Positions 12,765 through 22,399 of a DNA stretch of 64,000 bases are shown here, in pieces. Position 1 is the stretch's first letter. The number at the start of each line of letters is the position of its first letter. The stretch comes from Harmothoe impar (Eukaryota; Annelida; Polychaeta; Phyllodocida; Polynoidae), in contig OX381705.1 in NCBI GenBank assembly GCA_947462335.1, forward strand, positions 48,948,393 to 49,012,392, given 5' to 3'. Position numbers and translations under genes: made by a program. Under the pieces are notes generated by a model. The model made no database searches, was not told where the DNA came from, and saw only the letters and a list, made by a program, of their open reading frames with translations.

Positions 12765-12850
12765 AGACACCGGAAGTGGCTCAAAACACGACCGGAAACC
12801 ACCAATGCGCAAGCACCGACTGGTTATGCATGCGCCAGCGATATCAGATC
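12765..12850. promoter_or_regulatory. Candidate TATA-less promoter (ETS, CCAAT, NRF1-like sites)
   Basis: A compact cluster sits in otherwise AT-rich DNA. It contains CACCGGAAGTGG (ETS-type, about 12,768), GACCGGAAACC (second ETS-like site), CCAATGCGCAAGC (CCAAT box fused to an NRF1-like half site, about 12,801) and TGCATGCGCCAG (NRF1-like, about 12,827). This combination is typical of broadly expressed animal promoters. On the minus strand the cluster is followed by a donor-like GAAAG/GTAACA. No coding exon could be attached on either side, so the role is inferred. Confidence 0.35.
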
Positions 12851-13236
12851 TTTCCTCTGGTCTCATTTCGTTCTTTTCCTTGCCTTTTTTTATTCTTATC
12901 TATAGCTGCGGTCTTTGGTCACGCGAACGGCCAACAAGATACAATGTAAACCTTGGACCATAATTGAACGTGAGAGGATGGAATGCCATGAGACGTTAGC
13001 GTGGCATCGTGTGGTGTAATCAAACACAGCACGCACAAACTGCAGCGGAATATAAAACCTGTCCAAGGGAATCAATAACCTTAAACAAATTGCTCATAAT
13101 GATAATAAGGAAAGGAAACACAAGGCTTTTCAATCAAATCTGCGGGTTGTAGTTTTGTGTATTTTTTGTTGGTATTGATCAAGACCACACTGTTCATCAT
13201 ATTGGGTCAACACGCCAGAAGGACGTCATGCATGAT

Positions 13237-13855
13237 TTAAGGTGGCTAGACCCTATTGTAAACTCGTCAACTGCGCAGGTCATTGCGCATATGCAGATGC
13301 AGTTGTCTTAGAACACACCATGGGGTGCCTTTGGTCACATTTTTGTATATTAGGGCTATATTTTCATGTGTAGTCAAAAATACCCTGCAAGACCTGCCCT
13401 GGGCTAGAACCCAGGATCTCCCACATGTGAGTCTAACTCTTTACCCCTACTCTACTGGGGCTCTGGTAGTTGGCATGCTGAAAGGTATACCTGTACCACA
13501 TCAAGACTGTGTGTTCCATTCATATGTTTTTTATTTCAAACACCAAAAACCTTTAAAATATGCAGGGGACCATATGTTCAAAATATTGTTTCTGGGTGTA
13601 AAAGATTATAAACTATATCCTGAGAGAACTATAGGGAAAGTTAATTACTTTAAGATGCTATTCCATGCATGTAAGTACTATCACCATATGATCCTATTAC
13701 AGATTACTCCAAACTCAAAGCCAGATATCTCAGAAACTAGCTCGGGACCCCCCTATTTTCTTTACACCATTTGAGACTACTTATAATATGGGCCTCATGA
13801 CGAAAATCCTGACGAAATCTAAATACTTCTAGACTATGGGGACTACCCACCTTAA
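13237..13855 (-). mobile_element. TTAA-flanked element with tRNA-like core, copy A
   Basis: Bounded by TTAA on both sides with inverted ends GGTGGCTAGACCC and GGGGACTACCCACC. It is homologous along its length to the 616-bp element at 49,949-50,564. Shared interior words include GGGACCATATGTTCAAAA (here with one extra G), CTGAGAGA, and ATATCTCAGAAA then AGCTCGGGACC. A tRNA-like segment lies inside on the minus strand. The 163-residue open frame across it (13,283-13,774) is not conserved in copy B and is not a gene. Confidence 0.7.
13384..13473 (-). other. tRNA-derived Pol III promoter-like segment (not a functional tRNA)
   Basis: On the minus strand, GCCCCAGTAGAGTAGGGGTA resembles a tRNA 5' end with A box. 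About 35 nt on, CCTGGGTTCTAGCCCAGG forms a perfect hairpin matching a T arm with a B-box-like GGTTCTAGCCC. No full cloverleaf with a paired acceptor stem was found, so this is read as a SINE-type head carried in the TTAA element. Confidence 0.5.
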
Positions 13856-13969
13856 ACTTGTACAGACTTAGAGCTCAAAAACATATAGCTAATGCGGTGC
13901 AACATGTATTCCTATAAGAAAGTATTGGTGATCAAACTAGAGAGTAATATCCCTTTGTTAGGGCCCAAG

Positions 13970-14126
13970 GGTGGATCCAGCGGGGTGGGGGGTCCGGGGA
14001 ATCCCGCCTTTTGGGGGGAGGGGATCTACTTGTTCTAATGATATTTGATCCTACCGACTGGGGCTCGACGCTTCTATAGTTTCTTTGGATGTCCTCGCTT
14101 TTCAAATTCCTGAGTCCGCCCTTGTG
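13970..14126. mobile_element. Possible MITE with CAAGGGYGGAYYCAG ends
   Basis: The left end CAAGGGTGGATCCAGCGGGG and the reverse complement of the right end, CAAGGGCGGACTCAGGAAT, match well. The interior is G-rich then T-rich, with no coding capacity. Flanking duplication is unclear. Confidence 0.4.
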
Positions 14127-14129
14127 TTA

Positions 14130-16815
14130 TACTGATTATTGCTGATTTAATTTCAAACAAATGAAATAAGTGACCTGGCCATCTTAAAAGAACACATAAG
14201 AAACGTTATCAACGAACACGGAAAGGCCACATTATAAAGTGACAAAGCAATAGTGAACATGAATTCAATTCCATTTTGCGTTACACTCTGTAACACTATA
14301 TTACCCGCGCTGATTAGCCTTATTTCCAGGGCAGTCATAACCATAAACATTTGAGACATTATTGTTCGAGGCTATCGCGAAGACAATTGAACGTTCCCTG
14401 CTCGACTTTGCAGGAATACAGATGTAGAGTCTAATAATAATAATATGGAAATACGAGCGGGTGTTGAATAGAAAACTTACAAGTGGATGCATTCTATAAA
14501 AATCCGGAAATAATGGAAACAGGAATGAGACAGGCAGACAATCAGGCTGGGCATGAAACAAAGGAGGGGATTACCAGGAAGTGTGGCAGAAGAAATATGT
14601 ATAGGGTGTCTCTGGCAGGAAGAAGTAGTATATGGGAGGGGGATATGCAGCAGGCATAGGTAGACCAAGCATGAAAGATGGGTGAAAGTAGTCAAAACTG
14701 ACAGAGGCAGGGAGGTTCAGATGAATTAGTGAGGTAGGGCATGATTGGAAAGACTCTGTCCTTTATAATAACTCATGGTTATTGCTCCAACACTCCCCCT
14801 CCCAAACCCAAAGTCAATTACCGGAGGAAGTACTTGAGACTCCCACTGCTTCGTTCTGAGCGTGGATTAAGGGGGCACTACAGTAATTCTTGTGGTCTCA
14901 TTTCTCTGATTGAAACCCCTCTCATTGTATTGGCAGCTAATTAGTTCCCCCTCCCCGAGAGTGTTGACAAATGGAAATGGCAATAAATTGGTGATGTGAC
15001 GCCTCGGGTTTCCTTAAGGTAACCGTGAAGAAGATTTGAATGCTTATGAACGAGGGCAGTTCTGGTGCATATTCTAATATTTATACGGTTGTCTCTCCTA
15101 GTTATATTTCTACTATTTGTAACGGAAATTAACCTAGAACTATAACGCTGGCCCTCTCCAGAAAAGATGGTTAAAATGCATGCATAGCATTTTTAAAATG
15201 CTTAAGCTTGCACATTAGAGAGAGTAGGTACATCGGCCTGCTTTGCATATTATGTAGATGATCAAAGAAGCTCGTACAGTTGGTCTAGATCTACTAAAGA
15301 GTAAGTTTACAAATGTACAGTTTACTACGCTGAGAAAGCCTCTCCAAAATTGTTTAACGTTGCACACTCATGCCTGTGATATTCTTACACAAATCTACTA
15401 CCGGCTGACTTTGAGTTTCATTAGTGGAAGTCCCTCTCCCCTCAATTCCCACATGACTTGGACCAAGTGAAGAAGTATTTTCTTGTGATGCTAATCTCCT
15501 AGACCAATATATCTACTCTTGGAATTGGCTCTGAGCGTAGACGTTGGCTTAAAATAACTACTAATAGGGGGAGGGGCCCGGGGTTCACTGCTGCAAACAC
15601 GGGAAGAATAATTATGCGGTACATGAGAGGATATTATCTGGAATATTATATGGATCTGCCTTTAACCATCGATATCTTAACCTCTGTTAACATTTATTTA
15701 CATTTACTCCCTTTACCACAAATACTCTAATGTGTTTATCCTTCCATTTTCTTCTCTTTCATCTAAAATAGTGTCGCCCATACCTATAATCCTCCCGTGC
15801 GCATTGGCTACCACATTTTGGGATTTTGTGTAACTTACACTGTAAGTAATATAGATGGAATACAAATGATATATGGCAATGTCTATAAAGATTAGGAAAT
15901 GACACTCATCAGAGCTGATTTTTGGTGCCAACCTTTACAATTTATCATGGTATCTAGAGAGTACACTTGATCTTGAGATAACATACATGTCTTACACGAT
16001 AACTCCCTAATCCTATGTTATGCAATTTACACGCAGTCGGGTTATAACCTGATTTCATAATGTGATTTTCTAGAATCAATCTAGAGTTTAAAATATTTCT
16101 TTTCAATCAGTACTGTTGCATATCAAAGCTTGCGATGTGATAATGTGTAATGCCCATACACACACGCACCTTGTAATCCTGAACGATCACACAGAGCTGT
16201 TTAATCAATTCCCCCAATGTTTAAAACACAATAATTCAAACAACAGGAGGTTAAGGTATACTGAGACTATAGCCTTACCGGACCTCTGCGAGCGCATGAT
16301 TCGTGGGGATGTCCCATGTTTATGTGAGGGGACTTCCCTAATCTATTTAGCTTCAAACTGAGAAAGAAAACCCACTAAAAGGTGAAATCCGGTACTCAGT
16401 CTAGATCATCACTTCCGCTAAAAGAAGTGCAGGCGGGTTATGCACGAGCTACACTGTAAATGGTTAACCAGAAAATACCATCGATCTCTCTACTGTAAAT
16501 TTACAGCATATTCTACTACTCATGCAGTAGGACAATAAATTGTATAAGTATACAGTAACTGCTACTGCTGATCTACACTGACTATTAACAGTGCAGGTAC
16601 GGCAGGGGTGCGAACGTTCCAATTACGTGTGACCTAAGCTTCGGTAACCGTCATCCCTTCCAGATTTATCTGAGTTTTTACTATCTACCTTTTGTGTATT
16701 CGAGTCCTGAATCCGTAAAATGGGATACTAAATCCCCTGAAACATTATGAACATGTTGCAGATTACTCCAAGGTTCTACCAAGGTAGCCAGTAAAACTCG
16801 ACAAGTGCATCTTTT
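14130..16815. other. Non-coding, nothing recognised
   Basis: AT-rich unique sequence on both strands. Short open frames are not bounded by convincing splice sites and show no recognisable motifs. Confidence 0.45.
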
Positions 16816-16816
16816 A

Positions 16817-17055
16817 GGGTAGATTCAGCTGGAGTCGGACACATATAATCATATATTGAGACGGACACTTGATGTTTTGGTTATTCAAGCGTACTAAGCT
16901 CTTTCTTTATGGAAAATTGTAAGGTTTAATTTTAAGTGTTATTCTTTCGAAAAAAAATACAAAAATACTAGAAGTCGTAGTCTACATGAATAACCTAAGA
17001 TTTCACTGTCCGTCTCAGGGCACCGGTATGTGTCCGACTAATGGTGAATATACCC
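16817..17055. mobile_element. MITE family B, copy 1 (TA-flanked)
   Basis: A 239-bp element with arms of about 80 bp. The left arm has GGGTAGATTCAGCTGGAGTC then GGACACATATAATC, GAGACGGACA and GGTTATTCAAG. The right arm is its near reverse complement, ending TGTGTCCGACTAATGGTGAA then TATACCC. TA lies just outside both ends. The second copy is at 22,168-22,393. Confidence 0.75.
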
Positions 17056-17844
17056 TAAGCCATTAATGGTGTGATATGGCAGATCGTGTGTATATTTCCA
17101 CATCTCTATCAAACCCAATAGACGGCTCTTTTCCCTTCGCCAACAACATAAACTGTTCTGTGCAGAAATCTAATCAAAAGCCCAAGCACATTACGCATGA
17201 TAAGAAGTAACGATACCACGGCCTGTGAAGTATAACCTCTGTAAAAGGGGTCACCTTGATCACTATCAGGCATAATGGAACGGAGGTCCAGGGGACACGA
17301 TATTTTGTTATAAAGTTAATAAAAGCCATGCTGCTCTATCAAATGACTAAACCGGATAGGCCTGCATCTCTATAGTTTAGTTTGTGAAATCCCGCTTTGT
17401 TATGGGAGATGACGTTAGTGGAAGTCATGTCTGAGTAACAGAATGTGGTATAAAAGCTCCCTTTACTCTCCAATTCTCAAACATATCATATTACTAATAC
17501 AGTCCAGTTCGTGTATATCGGGCTGTACCATATTCAGGTGTATGGGACATGATACCAGCGTCCCATCTCAGCGTTCCTTTGCATACTAATGAGGTATATA
17601 GATACCCGGATGTAAGCTTCTTGAATCCACTATAAAATCCCTTCGCCGTGAAATGTGATGGACGGCCGAGGCACCAAGCTCGGATTACTCCATGTAATCG
17701 TGTAATTTTGAGGGGAGGGGCTAGTGATTTGTAACACTACCTGATAGCTCCTACATATTGAGCTATAGGGGAAGAATGATTTACTTCAGGAGAGGAGATT
17801 GCATGGGCAGTCATTTCCTGCGAAGTGTATAGTGGGGAGGGTTG

Positions 17845-17853
17845 TATATAAAT
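17845..17853 (+). promoter_or_regulatory. TATA box of candidate peptide gene
   Basis: TATATAAAT lies about 30 bp upstream of a pyrimidine-rich initiator-like stretch (CCACTCCACTCACCTC, about 17,875-17,890). An exon-like segment follows, ending in a donor (AAAAAG/GTGAGG, exon end 17,928). Other TATA-like strings (TATAAAAG at about 17,450, CTATAAAATCCC at about 17,630) are also nearby, so the choice is not unique. Confidence 0.35.
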
Positions 17854-17875
17854 AGTTAAGGATCCCCCCGGGAGC

Positions 17876-18565
17876 CACTCCACTCACCTCTTCTGGTTTC
17901 GTAGTATATTGGAGATAAAAACAAAAAGGTGAGGTTCGCATATACCGTTGGGTGGTATTAGTTATCCTTTGGGTAAATAGTAATACCTAAGATTAGGTGT
18001 ACATCGTATGTGATTACTTTAGGTCAACATCCAGGAACTGTACTGTATGTTCTTATTGCAGGTATATTTCTGTTATTTATAATTGTCATTATATCAGCAT
18101 CCAGACAAAGACTAGTATTCAGTCTGCATTCTACATTTAGCTGGCGTACCTACTACCTACATTATGTATTGGTACCTCCGTCTTTTTAGTAGATAGTTCA
18201 TCTCTGTATAAAACATAGGCCTATACATACATTCCTACCTGACAGTCTGGATGGGACAGATATGTGGCAAAAACTATGCTTTATATCACTGTAACAGGTA
18301 CAATCTATGTTGAGCTGTGATTCCAGTATGGGCAGCCCCAGGGCTTACCAAAACATGGAGTTCCTAAAAGTCACATTCCTATATGTATTTACATGTCTAT
18401 CAGGGATTCATGTATACTCTGACTATGTCAGGAACTGTCAACCATGTTGCTGGACCACCACACCGCCTCTAGTGGCAGGCCTGGCAACCTGTGCCAACAC
18501 CTTGTACATGTATAGTGTTTGTTCACATATCACGGAAATCAAATAAAAGTCCTGGCCTTGGCTGA
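17876..18565 (+). CDS. Candidate small secreted Cys-containing peptide gene (two exons)
   Basis: Predicted untranslated exon 1 (about 17,876-17,928) ends at donor GTGAGG. Exon 2 starts at 18,298 after a weak acceptor (CACTGTAACAG). The open frame opens at 18,307; the better start is the ATG at 18,355, which begins MEFLKVTFLYVFTCLSGIHV, a hydrophobic signal-peptide-like start. The remaining 40-odd residues include five Cys (CQPCC, then two more). The stop TAA (18,544-18,546) overlaps an AATAAA at 18,542-18,547, and GT-rich sequence follows. Promoter, splice, signal-peptide and poly(A) features fall in a plausible order, but each is short and could be chance. No family is recognised, and the odd cysteine number is atypical of disulfide-rich peptides. 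Confidence 0.3.
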
Positions 18566-18770
18566 CTGTGAAGCCAGCCTGTGTATGGGGGAAAGTGTAT
18601 TTAAAAGAACGTGTCATATAGTACTTTTTCTATTTGTAGTATGATTTATAATGGGGATCAGAATGGCAGATAGACAAACCATTTCCTTATCCGCTGGACA
18701 TCCAGGCAGTCACGCAAAGAGAAGCATTACACCATTATTATCATCCTTAGATGCTACGATCTTACACGTA

Positions 18771-20234
18771 TACACTGAAAACCCAGAGCAAGGAGCCTAG
18801 TCATTATGACGACGTAGGTAGTCATAATGAATAATGGCAGATGGAGTGGAGAATGGTGTATGAATATAGTCTCTAATTAGTTCACTTCTTAATGAGAGGC
18901 ATCCTTTTCACATATTTGGTGTAGTCTTGACTGAACTAAGTAGCATTACTTGTTATAAATAAGTTGCCAATGGGTGAGAATGATTGCCCCAAAGGTATAG
19001 AGACCACTCTGCTCCCTGTCACCACACAGAAAAAATCCAGAGTTGGCAAACCTGGCACTGCCTTGTCAATTTGACAAGGAGAGGGGCTGGCAAGCAAACC
19101 TCTTCAGTAAGAAGACCCATCTAGAGCTACCTGGCATATGCCAGCCCTAAACTTGTCTAGAAGTGATTCATCATTCTCCCTGCAGGTGGCCATTACCTAG
19201 CATAAATATGTACCCTTGGGAACAAATTGATGAATTCCTATGTTGATATAATACTGAGTATTACAATACATATATGTCAATATGGAGGATTATGTGAAGT
19301 ATCTAGGAAAAAAGTAAGATAATGTAACGAATGCATACTTTTGACAACATTAAAAAAATAGAGCACATGTGTAGAAGGAAGACACCTCTTTTGTGTCTTT
19401 CACCAGGGCACAAGTAGGTGCATGCACCTTATATTGGTATTATACACACACAAGCCTACAGTCCATTGCTGGAGAGTAGCCTATTCTCAGTAAAGACTTG
19501 GTGATACATTATGTGGATCCTTGGTGACACTAGTGTATTAAATCTCACTTCTATATGTGGTCATGTATTTAAACAAATTGATAAAATAATCTTGTCATCT
19601 GGAACCAGACCAAACTCATACATTTGAAACCCTAGACCTACCACCATTATGCAATGATGAGCCCCAGCTGTGGCTATTCTAGGCCTGCATCAACTATCTT
19701 AGTTTGACGACCTTGACAAGTCTAGGGTCGTCTTGTGGGATGGTAACCTGGCAGGTTGTCAATTTGACGAGTTGAAGCTAGTTGATTCTATGCTGTTCAC
19801 TTAGAAGACCCTAGGGTCGTCCTGTAAGACGACCTTACAGACTCCAGAGCTGTCCAGAGTTTTTCAGTGCAGTGTATATCTCATGACAGATATAGTTATG
19901 CAGATATTAAAACCAGGTGGCAGTAGCGTGCCATAGGTAGCAAGTGAGGAATAGAATTATGTGGCATAGGGTAGTCATTGGGACAACCTAGGACTTGAGA
20001 GTTGTCATTACTGATGACTTTAGGTCTTCAAATGGACAATACTTAAATTAACAACCTTAAGGTAGTCATTCTGACTACCCAATTATTGTGACTACCTAAG
20101 GTCGTCATTATGACAACTTTGGTCTGAATGGCTCAGATGGGTAGTCACAATGACGACCTAAGGTGGTCATTTTGACTACCTAAAGTTGTCAGTTTTGGCA
20201 TTGTCAAAATGACGACCCTTAGATTTTCAGTGTA
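18771..20234. mobile_element. TA-flanked inverted-repeat element with AGGTAGTCATTATGACGACC modules
   Basis: The ends read TACACTGAAAACCCAGAG and TTTTCAGTGTA, with TA outside each. Near both ends the interior is built from copies, in both orientations, of a 'GTAGTCATnnTGACGACCT' word (18,804-18,835 and about 20,060-20,215), giving many local hairpins. A second pair of related ends (CAGAAAAAATCCAGAGTTGG at about 19,027; CCAGAGTTTTTCAGTGCAGT at about 19,853) lies inside, implying a nested or composite copy. No transposase was seen. Confidence 0.65.
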
Positions 20235-20786
20235 TATTAATATCATGCAAACTAATGTGTAACCCGCTTGGGATCTGGAGCTTTATTCCTAAAGAAAAGA
20301 AAGAGAATATTACTATTAAATAGGCCCTACATATTCTTTAAAGCATGAGAAGCAATATTTTAAACTGTCAACCTGACCACAATCTGTTGACATGATGTGA
20401 CATCTAATATGGTTTACTCATCCTTTTTTTATTGCGTACACGCTTTGAAACATTATTTCATTGAATCCCCAACACCCCCCCCCCCCATGTGCCTCTAACT
20501 CATCACAGCATAATATGGTACCATATCCCCATGATAAACCAATACACACACGTTGTGTTATATATACGTTATAGATATATGGATGGAAAAAACTGTGTTA
20601 GGCTGGGACCAGAATTCCTGGAAGGTCTGGTTCAGAGTCAGTCCACACAGTAGGTGCACTCCATATATGGCACCGCCCATTCTATGACGTGCCTGCTACC
20701 CCACGTGAGGAGAATGGTCATATCAAATAGTATTGTCCTTCGGTATTCAGATATCTGGTTTCAATTAACTAAGACAATTAGAGCTA

Positions 20787-21032
20787 AGGCAAAAAAAAAG
20801 GTATGTTTCAGGTAACATGGGAAGAAAGACTAGGGTCGGTAGGTAGGATTTTAAAAAATATTAATTTTAACATGAAAGTACTAGCCATCCTCCGTGAAAA
20901 TCGAAAAAATGACCCAAAAATGTAAAAATATGAAATGTTCTTCAAAATTGCACAAAAAAACGTAGGGTCGGCCCTGTTTTGCTAGGGGACGGCCGGGTGA
21001 TCTGAAACAAACCTTTTTTTTTTAATTTGGCC
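20787..21032. mobile_element. MITE family A, copy 2
   Basis: The left end AGGCAAAAAAAAAGGTATG then TTTCAGGTAACATGGG, and the right end CGGGTGATCTGAAACAAACC then TTTGGCC, match copy 1 at 1,653-1,936. TA flanks both ends. The interior carries CTAGGGTCGG and its counterpart GTAGGGTCGGCCCTGTTTTG, as in copy 1. Confidence 0.65.
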
Positions 21033-21442
21033 TAACCAAGTCCTATCATTCCTTGGGAATTATGCAGCAGTACACCTGTGTAATGGACCTCTACTGCAGT
21101 TACTCACGGTAAGGGCTCATCCCTGCCTCATATCATATCACTACATACTGTATGTAGGTTCAGCCAGACTCTCTCTAGGCCTATGTCGGCAATCTTCCTC
21201 CTCAAGATATACATATAATTTCAAAGGCAATAAGGAAATGGTGAGATCTTCCTAATGTGTATCCAGATGATTATTGTGATCATTTAATTAACGCCATGAT
21301 ACATATATGCAATTATCGGGTAATTATTGTGGGACCGGATAAAGGCGTGGCTGGGTCATAAGCAGTTACTCTATAATACTGTAGCTGTTGGCTATTCTAA
21401 AATAGGCATCGGCTATGAAAAACTCCAGATTCGAAAATAGGT

Positions 21443-22162
21443 TGTTCAGAAATTACATTTTATTCATTCTGACATACGGTTGTAATCATACAGTCGGATA
21501 GTAACAATCAAATATGCTTCTGAACACCAGTGGTCATATGAACATACAGGAGGTATACGCTCACAGTCTAGTACATAATTCCTGAGATCCAAGGCTCTCT
21601 TCCATCTTGGTCGACTCCATCTGGACCAGACTCCACAGAGGGAGTTCTGTGCCCGGAGTTGTTCACCAGTGTGTCTATCTCCTCTAGTTCCCCCAGAGGG
21701 TGGAACAGAGAAAGACGCAGGGTGACCAAGTTGGAAGCAGCAGCAGGACTAGGCCAAAAAGGTACAACAGAGTTCGGGGAATCTCTGTTGTGGAGCAGTC
21801 AGGCTGGCCGAAGTGCACAGCAAGACTGGGTCCTCGATTAGCAGAACCTCAGGTCTTATATACTGATCCTTATGTAATTCTCTCCATTACTCGTAAACAC
21901 TTGAGTTCCCGAGGAACTCCGGGTAACCATGCACCGGTGCATCCGGGCCGACACGGTACCCGGGATACGTCGGGTGACACGTGGCGGTCATGGCTCAATG
22001 CACATTACCAGGTCGCGCTCCACCAATCCTCATGTGCAGGCTTATGTAACCACATACCCGGCACTAGACAGGAGTGTGGCCTGGATACACGGCAACACAC
22101 ATACTCAATATAACCCAAACTGGTTCTATAGAAATAGTACAGCGGCGTCCCACTACACTACA
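21443..22162 (-). mobile_element. LTR-like block (possible solo LTR)
   Basis: The plus strand starts TGTTCAG and ends ACTACA (TG...CA). On the minus strand it begins TGTAGTGTAGTGGGACGCCG, carries a TATATAAG box at 21,855-21,862 and an AATAAA at 21,459-21,464 close to the end, the order expected in an LTR. It is more GC-rich than its surroundings. No gag/pol sequence adjoins it and the flanking 5 bp do not match (TAGGT versus TATTA), so the boundaries are uncertain. An alternative reading is a short TATA-driven non-coding transcription unit on the minus strand. Confidence 0.35.
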
Positions 22163-22167
22163 TATTA

Positions 22168-22393
22168 TGGTAGATTCACCATGAGTCGGACACATACCTT
22201 GAGCAGGGCACCTAAATATGTGCTTATTCAAGCTTTTCAATCCCCCTTATGTGAATAATATTACAAGTTCGCGATAATCTCCTGAATAAGGAACTACATG
22301 TACTGAGGGTCTTACCATGCATCGATAATCTACGTATTCGAGTGTCCGACTCAGGGAATATGTCTCCGACTCATGGACCTGGTGAATGTACCC
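22168..22393. mobile_element. MITE family B, copy 2 (TA-flanked)
   Basis: A 226-bp element. The left arm GGTAGATTCACCATGAGTCG then GACACATACC, and the right arm TCATGGACCTGGTGAATGTA then CCC, are inverted repeats of one another and match copy 1 at 16,817. TA lies at each boundary (22,166-22,167 and 22,394-22,395). It abuts the LTR-like block. Confidence 0.75.
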
Positions 22394-22399
22394 TATAGA

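Noticed and set aside
12291..12805. Long Tyr/Ile and Arg/Glu open frames
   Set aside because: Products of (TA)n and (GA)n microsatellites; present on both strands.
13283..13774. 163-residue plus-strand open frame
   Set aside because: Lies wholly in the TTAA-flanked repeat and is not preserved in its second copy.
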